The notes under the pieces: generated by a model | The model's database searches: none | Told to the model about the DNA's origin: nothing | The model's input: the letters and a program-made list of their open reading frames with translations, nothing else | In this document: one piece after another, positions 56,901 through 64,000 of the stretch | Position numbering within the stretch: the first letter of the stretch is position 1 | Layout of the letters: every line of letters starts with the position of its first letter | Assembly: GCA_036345935.2 (NCBI GenBank) | Contig: JADWOT020000007.1 | Span: 884,517-948,516, forward strand | From: Taenia hydatigena | Lineage: Eukaryota; Platyhelminthes; Cestoda; Cyclophyllidea; Taeniidae | Length of the DNA stretch: 64,000 bases | Direction of reading: 5' to 3' | Position numbers and translations under genes: made by a program

Positions 56901-59900
56901 GTCCAATTCATTGGACGATGCATGCGTCAGGCAACAGCGCATAATGCCGACCTAGTAGAATGATCGGGAACAGATGGACAAATACGAAGGGGTGAGTTGG
57001 ATTAGCTCATGCACTGCTAACTTCTCTGTGCGTTCGAATCAGCATAAAATTCACAAATTAAAGCAACGTTGAAGTGCCGTTGTTTAGGAAGAGAGAAGCA
57101 ATGTCAATCATTAAGCTAAAGGGCAGCAATGTGTGCCATATATGAATAAAAAGCGGATTTTAAGAAATAATATGGGGGAGCATTTGCTTTAAAGCACACC
57201 AGAGCCAGCTACAATAACTACTTTTAATTAATAATGAACGCATTTGACAACATTTGTGCCGGTTTAGTTGACGGCGCTGTTGTCGCTATATGTAGCGTTT
57301 TCTTTGTAAATAGAACACAATTTTGCTTTCCATAGAAGGATCAAAAGAGGCGTTCCTGCCAATTTCTTAAAGCACACCAGCATAGAAACTGATATTATTT
57401 TGACTTATGGAATGATCGTAAGATTTGTTCCTTGAATAACAATGAAGCCTATCCAGTTTTCTAGTACTCCACTACGCATTCTACCACCTACCCGTCCTAC
57501 TTCATTCGACATATTTTCCCCACCTACTGCTCCTCCTTTTCATTCGTATAGCAGTGGGTGCCATGTGGTGGGAACAGAAAAATATGCAAATGTCTAAGAG
57601 GCATCCGACACAAAAGCATCATTGAGAAGGCTAAATTTAAATAGGAAAAAATAAGACAAGGCGACACATCTCGAATTAAATATTCAGACCACACTAGTAG
57701 GGATCCAAACAGACGCGAAGTGCACAAAGTCGAGTAAACACTACAGGTGTGTGAGGTGGTTAAAGCAATAAGTTGCCATGGTTAAATGGATTGCACTGCT
57801 TTACGAAGCCGTATGTTTTTAAAAGCGTAAGCTCATCACCGAAATAGATGTGCTTGCCTCTTTTGCAGCTTCGAAGGAGCTTATGGGTCGTACACTCCAA
57901 GGTGGCAGCTCCTAATAAATGAGCATTTAAGGCAATTGTCGCTGTCAAATAATTATGATAATGCTGCAGATGCCATTAGCAATAAAATACGTTTGTCAGT
58001 CACTACAATGTTAGGTCTAGCCACACATGCTGCCGATAACTGTCCTATTCCATCTGCTCTAACTTCACCTAACTTCATTCCCCTCTAATGTGCTTAAAGC
58101 CTTCTGTGGGTTTTTACGCTTTTCTCCACAGGGAACCTTCCCGGCAATCAACGCTCCTCACAAATGGGCGTACTTCTACAGCTGCCAGCCAGCATCTAGA
58201 GCAAGGCGCCTGCATGCATTGGTTTCTGTTGTCTGCAGCATGTTCTGCTCCCTACTTGCTAGAGAGTGGTATTTCGCCCTGACGACAACGATAATGATTG
58301 CTTGAAGGGCGACACGACGCGATCATTGTGCTTACAAGACTGAAAGGGAAGATTATGTGTTCCACTCCAAGTGGAAGTGGAAATATGGGAGTATGGAGTG
58401 ACATGTTAATGGTCGTTTACATCGTCCTCAGAACACTGCATTTGCTTTCAACGTCATGGGGAGTAGGAGTGCAGAAAACAGAACTGGTAAAAGCATGGCT
58501 AAATAAACAGCGTAAGCATGTGGGTTGGGTGGAGCCGAGGCTGTTATGCACTCTATTTGCTGAGAAGGTAGAAATCCTCCACTTTTACACCAACTAAAAG
58601 GTTCTTAACTTCTTGTCGCAAAATAAAGCAAATAACTTCAGGTTTTATGGTAGAATTATTAGGTCACGAGGCTTACTAGCGCATTTAATATTGCCACGCG
58701 GCGGCAGTAGAAACTCTCACGCTTCTTCACTCCTCTACGAAATTGACGGTAATTGATTTATTACCTTTGGTTCCCATTGTGTCCAGGGTATCTCTATTAG
58801 CCCACTCGGCATTTACGCGGTCGAAAATATGGTGAGACTTATGTTCGACATCCCCTTTGCTTGCAAGAATTGTTCTGGATGTGCTTTAAAACTATTTGGT
58901 ATGCAGATTTATGACACGAAATAATCTCATGCCAGTGGATCTGAATTTCCAGAGGGTATTGTCTTGTACTTATTTATGAACCAAAATTAGGGTGTGCATT
59001 CGATGACACTAACAGCTTGCAACAACCGCAACGAAACGAAATCAGTTAACAAGAAATATACATCCTGTTGATATTGAGTTACTGGACTTTATCGTCATAT
59101 CTCAAAGTGCATTTGAATTTAAGCCACAGGGGTCGAGTCGTCCAAATTCGTTGTCAAGGAGGTACAAGTATGTCTAGGCGGCTATTGCTGAAGCGTAAGC
59201 CAGTTGACAGGCGCCTTTCACCTGCTTTGACCGCAATGATAGTTGTCGTTTTTGTGCATCCGGCCTGTAAATAGACCAGAGGGAGTTTGAATGGAGCCTT
59301 TCATAGAACGTTAGACTTAAATAGTTAGAGTGGTCTTCGCTGTCATGCCCATACAAATTACAGAGATTTCCTTTGCACGTAAATTAAAGCTGATTTTAAA
59401 GTCTACGGGACCGAAGGGCAAAAAATGTACGTCGATTAACCACCGCCGAGAGAAGTAAATTATTCTATGCGAATGGACTCATGGCAAACTGAACGCATTT
59501 ATATGTCATTAGAGTGGCTGAACTAGGCTTGAAAAGTAGAGGTAGGATTCCATTTATGGCAAGGAATGTGTGTAGATATTAGATGGTTTCACCTACAAGG
59601 CAGTGACAAGCGTAAGGAAGCTGGAGTTATTTTGTGCTAGACGACATATTCCGTCTATATTTGCTATAGTCCTGACCTAGTGTTTTCAAATGGGCTCAGT
59701 AGACAACAATGGCAGAGAAATGTACAAAAACAACTACTTGAAATGACGATGGAGAGTCAGAGTGTGTGTCTAAAGAGCCGCCATGCATATGATCCCCTTT
59801 CCTCAGTAACCGAAGCCCGTCAATCTCTTATTTGCTTCAAGCTTTCTGCCTAGTTATTAAAGTGGCAAGTACAAACAATAAATTCATTTTAAAGCCAGCA

Positions 59901-60453
59901 GTGATTGCCTCGGCTCTGGAGCATTCCTAGGATCCCCGTACGGCGGAATCCTAAACTTGTCTTCACCGCTTTACTGTGCGCTTCAAGGTATGGAGGCAGA
60001 GGTGAGGTATTTTGAGGGCAACTGCTGCATCTGCAAAGAAATTAATGTTTTGCTTGTCAGGAGTCGTATCGTCTAGATGAAATCGAGAAAATCTCACTGC
60101 CACATTATCACAGAGACAACTTAGCATAGCCCCATATCAGTGCATTTCCCGCCAATCTACTCCGTTTCAACACCTTGCGATATGCTATGCCGTGTTCTGC
60201 TGCACCACGTCACAGTGCCACTTGCACACACCAAAGTTTGCCTCCATCTTCTCTCCCCTTTCTCGGCATCCGCATCCATCTCGACCTCTGTTACCTCACT
60301 GCTTACGCGTCAACCAGCTACTTAGTAATCGTTCGAGCACACACATACGCCTCGAATTCATGTGACTGTTGAAGCTCACATCAGTGATTTGTCATGCTGC
60401 TTGCGTCAACCTGCTGAAAAAGATAAATTAAACTAAAAGGTCCGCATGTTGTG
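53961..60453. other. No gene recognised
   Basis: About 6.5 kb with many 60-100-codon frames but none with domain, signal-peptide or copy support. AAAGCACACCAG occurs twice (57192, 57368). A GGTTCAATCC on the minus strand near 55330 has no surrounding tRNA fold. Confidence 0.4.
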
Positions 60454-60525
60454 GGCAGAGTGGCGCAGTGGAGGCGCACTGAGCCCATAACCCAGAGGTC
60501 CGTGGATCAAAGCCACGCCTTGTGA
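60454..60525 (+). tRNA. Initiator tRNA-Met(CAT)-like gene, possibly decayed
   Basis: Aligns without gaps over 72 positions with eukaryotic initiator tRNA-Met: GGCAGAG TG GCGC AGTGGAG GCGC A, anticodon arm CTGAG CCCATAA CCCAG, AGGTC, and T arm CGTGG ATCAAAG CCACG. The A box and B box (GGATCAAAGCC fits GGWTCRANNCC) are intact, as is A54 in the T loop. Faults: an A-C mismatch breaks the run of three G-C pairs that marks initiators. The acceptor has G1-G72 and A6-C67 mismatches, and A60 is G. No T4 terminator follows within about 25 bases. It could be transcribed by Pol III, but a pseudogene or tRNA-derived element is more likely than the cell's working initiator. Confidence 0.7.
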
Positions 60526-61799
60526 GTCAATCACTTATTTATTTACATGGTCGGGTATAGCTTCATCCCGCACTGACGCCTTGCTTGGCTGGCCTGCCAA
60601 GACTATTCACCAAGTGTTCACCTGTTACTTCAATTCACTTCTCCATTCTTATTTCCGCTGACTAGGCAGCAGGCTCTGTCAGCATGCTGACATGCGTTTG
60701 TATTCATACATTTTTGTGATTGCACTACTAAGTTGTTCTTTGACGTTCAAGCAGAGCTGAATTACGAAAGCCAAATCAAAATTAGTGTGCCATGTTATCC
60801 TCAGCAGTGCACTTAATGCTAAGACAATGTTAAAATAACGCTAGGTGGCTTTCCAGACCGCATAATTTTATCTATTTCAGTGTTGAAAATTGGGCCTCAG
60901 CACACAAGACCAATAAGGGTAATCTTTAAAGGAATTGCAAAGAATAGAACGAAACATTTAACGTTTATTTTTTATGGAGGCTCAATTAACTTTACCAATT
61001 AACTGTTATCAACATTTCAACGCAAAGGCAAAGTTAAATTGACAAGAAGAATTCGCTGCTCTTGTTTGAGAGCACTACATAGATTTATCGTTCAACACCT
61101 CATAACCGCGCATCTTTTACTAAAGCGGTTAGCTTAATAAGTGAAAGCCTCCACCACACTTATCTAAAATTCAGGAGAGTAAACATGCTTGATGTAAGGC
61201 TGTTTAAAGTTTGTTGAGAAAAAGAGCCTTGATTAGTGTTAAATCAAACACGAATCCATTCTCTTAAATGCTTTAATTTTGATTGCAGTTTTGTAGGGGC
61301 TAAATTCAAGTAATAATAATGGGTAACTAGACGAATTTAGCAATGTTGGCAAGGATCCACTGCTCTTTTACATGACAGTAGGGCTAATATTTAAGGGGCG
61401 CTTTTAATGCCATTTCCTAGGGTACGCAGAATAATTGCGCTTGATATGTGCTGCGATAGCTTATTCAGACCAGCGCGAATCAGCGGTGCTGCAAAATTTG
61501 AGTAGCGAGGCAATGACTTCTGTATATCCAAGGGGTTTGCGCTTAAATAGAAAGGAAGCGCAAATGTAAGTTAAAGTGCCAAAGCATTTTTACGCATTGA
61601 GCTCAAATGCTTTGCAGTTCTTTATTACAAAAGGGCTCAATCATTGAAACACACTCCACGGCGGAAAAACACGCTTTGCTGGTGAAGATAGAATTGCTAA
61701 CGCTTGCTTTTGCTTACTGCAGTATCTTATGGTGTGGAGGTTAATGTTATTCTTGAGCCGTAAGAATCATTATTAAGAGATGCACTACTGCAGGCATCG
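60526..61799. other. No gene recognised
   Basis: Short frames only; no repeats identified. Confidence 0.4.
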
Positions 61800-62830
61800 A
61801 TGAATCATACAATGTAAGGAGAAATCACAGCAAATCAAGATCGCAGGTTATTGCTAAAAATTGTAAGCAGTGCAAGCGAGAATCGCGCACAAAGTGTTAC
61901 CACATGATGGGATAAGGTTAAAATTGGTCTTGCATTAAAAGAAAGTCATGTGCATTTGCAAAAAAATTCCATCTAAATAGTAAAATCACAGTAACATCGA
62001 ACAGCAAAATCATAACCTTTAAAATTTAGAATAATTTCGCCTGATAAGATCACCGTGGACCCTTGGAAAACACCAAATAATTACACTAATGCGTATCACA
62101 TGCTTATAAGAAATTCCATAAGAAATTTTTAGGCCAAAATATAACAGTGGTTATCGTTGAAACACCATTTTATTTTATAGCCCATTCTGCAAAATACAGC
62201 AGAACTGACAAGAGACTGGCTTCATAGGGCTACATTTTACTCGATGGAACGAACATCGAAGGGCAGCAAAGAAAAGCTGATATAAGCAGCGTTTGCTCAC
62301 AACAAAATATGGGGACAGAGGACTTGACGAAGAGAAACTAAAGATGGCCAGGTTGAGGGGCGGAACATTTAACATTAACAAAAGTCTCCGGTACATGCAA
62401 ATAAAGACGATGGAAAGGGGGGAAGCTACAAATGTTTGTACGAAATCAGTTAAACGGGAAGTTGTAATAGAAGTGTCAGTATGCGAAGACGAAGGAGCAG
62501 ATGAATTAGCTAAGCTAGCGATAACGGTGGTGAGCTCTGTTTGATTAGGCACCGCAGTAGTTAGCGTTGTGAATGGGGCGGAGGTGGTAATGCTATAGAG
62601 TAGACGAAAGCATTGGCTGTTGGTTCCGTTGCGTCTAATTTGGCGACAATCGATGGTATAGCTGTTTTATTAGGCGCTGCAGTAGTTGGCGCGTATGGTT
62701 TTGTGTCCGCAGTGTTGTGTTTGGGGTCAAGGTAGTGCTTGCTGCAGTGGTGACTGAAGTATTGGTCATCGGTGCTGTCTTCGCGGGAATTAATTAAATT
62801 TCGCTGGGTCAGTGGAAAGCGTTAATTCTT
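61800..62830 (+). repeat. Duplicated block E, copy 2
   Basis: Partner of 48880-49905. The homology runs from the 3' side of the mucin-like gene into its coding region and stops near the position of the signal-peptide/mature junction. Confidence 0.75.
62390..62830 (-). pseudogene. Mucin-like gene copy lacking signal peptide
   Basis: Minus-strand translation in two frames gives TAPMTNTSVTTAASTTLTPN, then NTTLRTQNHT. After a frameshift of about two bases comes PTTAAPNKTAIPSIVAKLDA, then TEPTANAF. A later stretch reads TTSAPFTTLTTAVPNQTELT and SLANSSAPSSSHTDTSITTS, ending in a hydrophobic run. It aligns with NTTLPTRNYTQNTAALNKTA of the gene at 49.7 kb, but the signal-peptide start and promoter are missing and the frame is broken near 62680. 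It probably shows what the C-terminal part of the family looks like. Confidence 0.6.
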
Positions 62831-63029
62831 CTAAATTATCAATCTGCATTTCAGGTGTGTTTACTTAGCTCCATTGCATGTGTAACACAGTTAAAATACT
62901 AAAAGGCGAGATGACGACATTCTAATAGGCCCAAGTAATCAAGGCTCAGAACTTGTTACATGTTTATGGTCGACCGAAACCCGTATCTAGTTAACGGTAG
63001 TTGATCGTGGTAAAGCATTGCAACCAGCC
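62831..63029. other. Spacer between blocks E2 and F2
   Basis: About 200 bp with no features. In the other locus the E and F blocks are over 3 kb apart. Confidence 0.4.
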
Positions 63030-63850
63030 TAAAATTAACAAGTTGCTTGAGCATTGGTAAGCAAAATTAGTGCGTTTTAAAATGGGACCCATTTCATCCG
63101 TTGCGAAACCACATCGCCAGACTGCTTCATCTCCGCATTCACATTCAAATTCACACACTTCTTCATGGGGTGCAGATAGAGGAAAAAATATAAGATCAGC
63201 TACATCCATCAATCAAGAGCGCTGAAAGACCAAAGATTCAAGTGCCTGATCACTGCTAACATTAAGGATACGTTCCTTTGAAGTCGGCGTGAGAATCGTC
63301 TGAAACTTTGATGCTGTTTTATAAAGGTTTCTTTAATTTCCCTTTCAAAACAAAAGTTGATAAGAGCAATCTTATTCAGTACCATCACATTCGATTCATA
63401 AAGTTGCCCCTTACATGAGCAATACCCTTTTGATTAAGCAAGCACAAGCAGCCTGCATGGGAGAAAATTTAGAAGTCGTGAATTTTGCCCCGAAGAAAAA
63501 AAATAGCAAAGAGATTCTTTGCAAGTAAGAACAGCTGGAAGTCAAGGAGTTGGTAGAGCAATACTCGTTGATGAACTTACTCGAGTGGCACTTTGCTTCA
63601 ATAGCAGTCACTACAACAGTTTTTGTACTCAATCATATTTTGCATAAATTAGCCCTCAGCACATTTGCATTAGAAGGAGAACAAAGAACCAACAAAAAGC
63701 AGTTCATTTCAATGAAAATCGTCCTTTCCAATAGCACGCGCTGCAAATCACTCATAAATATCTGAGCACAATTGACTAAGATGGTAGGAATTTTGGAGCA
63801 CACATTGAGTCATTTTTCCCCATGTGACGGCGAAATTTGTTCCCGTTAAA
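63030..63850 (-). repeat. Duplicated block F, copy 2 (inverted)
   Basis: Reverse-complement partner of 53110-53960, covering the whole candidate cysteine-rich gene with its upstream side. Confidence 0.8.
63065..63640 (-). pseudogene. Decayed copy of the cysteine-rich gene
   Basis: Exon 1 equivalent reads MIEYKNCCSDCY and then TGA. The exon 2 acceptor CAG of copy 1 is CAC here (TTCCTCTATCTGCACC). The exon 2 part reads EEVCEFECECGDEAVWRCGF, then ATDEMGPIL, with a two-base length difference that abolishes the TAA of copy 1. The conserved CCS(N/D)C and CxCGDxAVxRC motifs support the exon model in copy 1. In this copy the gene looks dead. Confidence 0.55.
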
Positions 63851-64000
63851 CTTGCACAGTATGCTCGTGTTATTTACAAATATTAGTTCGGATATATAAT
63901 GCTGAAATATGTGATTGCTGTTTTGCGCGATTCGTGTTAAAATAGACTTCGTTCAGAACTGCTTTAGAATGTCAAATTTATACGTTAAATATAACTCTAC
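63851..64000. other. No feature recognised at the window end
   Basis: AT-rich, nothing supportable. Confidence 0.4.

Noticed and set aside
1..64000. CRISPR, prophage, operon or restriction system
   Set aside because: The window has eukaryotic RNA genes and no bacterial-type gene density or repeats.

Overview
The window reads as nuclear DNA of an animal. It is AT-leaning, has very few long open frames, carries signs of short-intron genes, and holds a metazoan-type 5S rRNA gene and several eukaryotic tRNA-derived sequences. Small secreted, Thr/Ser-rich mucin-like proteins, tiny TATA-box genes and introns that would have to be very short suggest a parasitic flatworm (tapeworm-like). That is inference: no diagnostic marker is present. 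I see no bacterial operons, CRISPR array, virus or intact transposon.

Most of the window is gene-poor and built from old segmental duplications. Locus A (about 4.9-16.5 kb) and locus B (about 25.4-30.5 kb) are collinear. Three homologous blocks (A1/B1, A2/B2, A3/B3) match in order and orientation. They are separated in A by about 1.8 kb and 5.7 kb of unrelated DNA, and in B by a 5S rRNA gene. B1 is itself tandemly duplicated, with the only N in the window (26820) at the junction. A3 and B3 each keep a decayed copy of a small secreted-protein gene and a tRNA-Ser(GCT)-like sequence. Element C occurs three times (19.7 and 21.7 kb direct, 23.7-24.2 kb inverted) around a mucin-like gene. Block D (31.6/41.7 kb) carries tRNA-Glu(CTC)-like sequences. 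Block E (48.9/61.8 kb, direct) carries a second mucin-like gene and its decayed copy. Block F (53.1/63.0 kb, inverted) carries a small cysteine-rich gene and its decayed copy.

The best protein-coding genes are the mucin-like secreted proteins at 22318-23037 (+) and 49689-49928 (-). Both have a TATA box about 50 bp before the ATG and a similar promoter and 5' leader, yet their coding sequences differ. This looks like a fast-evolving secreted family with a conserved core promoter. Next is a candidate two-exon cysteine-rich gene at 53.3-53.9 kb. A tandem-RRM RNA-binding protein gene at 2.6-3.4 kb is recognisable but broken by a stop codon and frameshifts. A few further open stretches with splice-like borders or a membrane segment are listed at low confidence.

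The remaining DNA (for example 10-14.8, 16.5-19.7, 34-39.4, 44-48.8, 50-53.1 and 54-60.4 kb) shows nothing I can assign. Boundaries of duplicated blocks were judged by eye and are approximate. Pseudogene calls rest on visible stops, frameshifts and lost splice or start sites.
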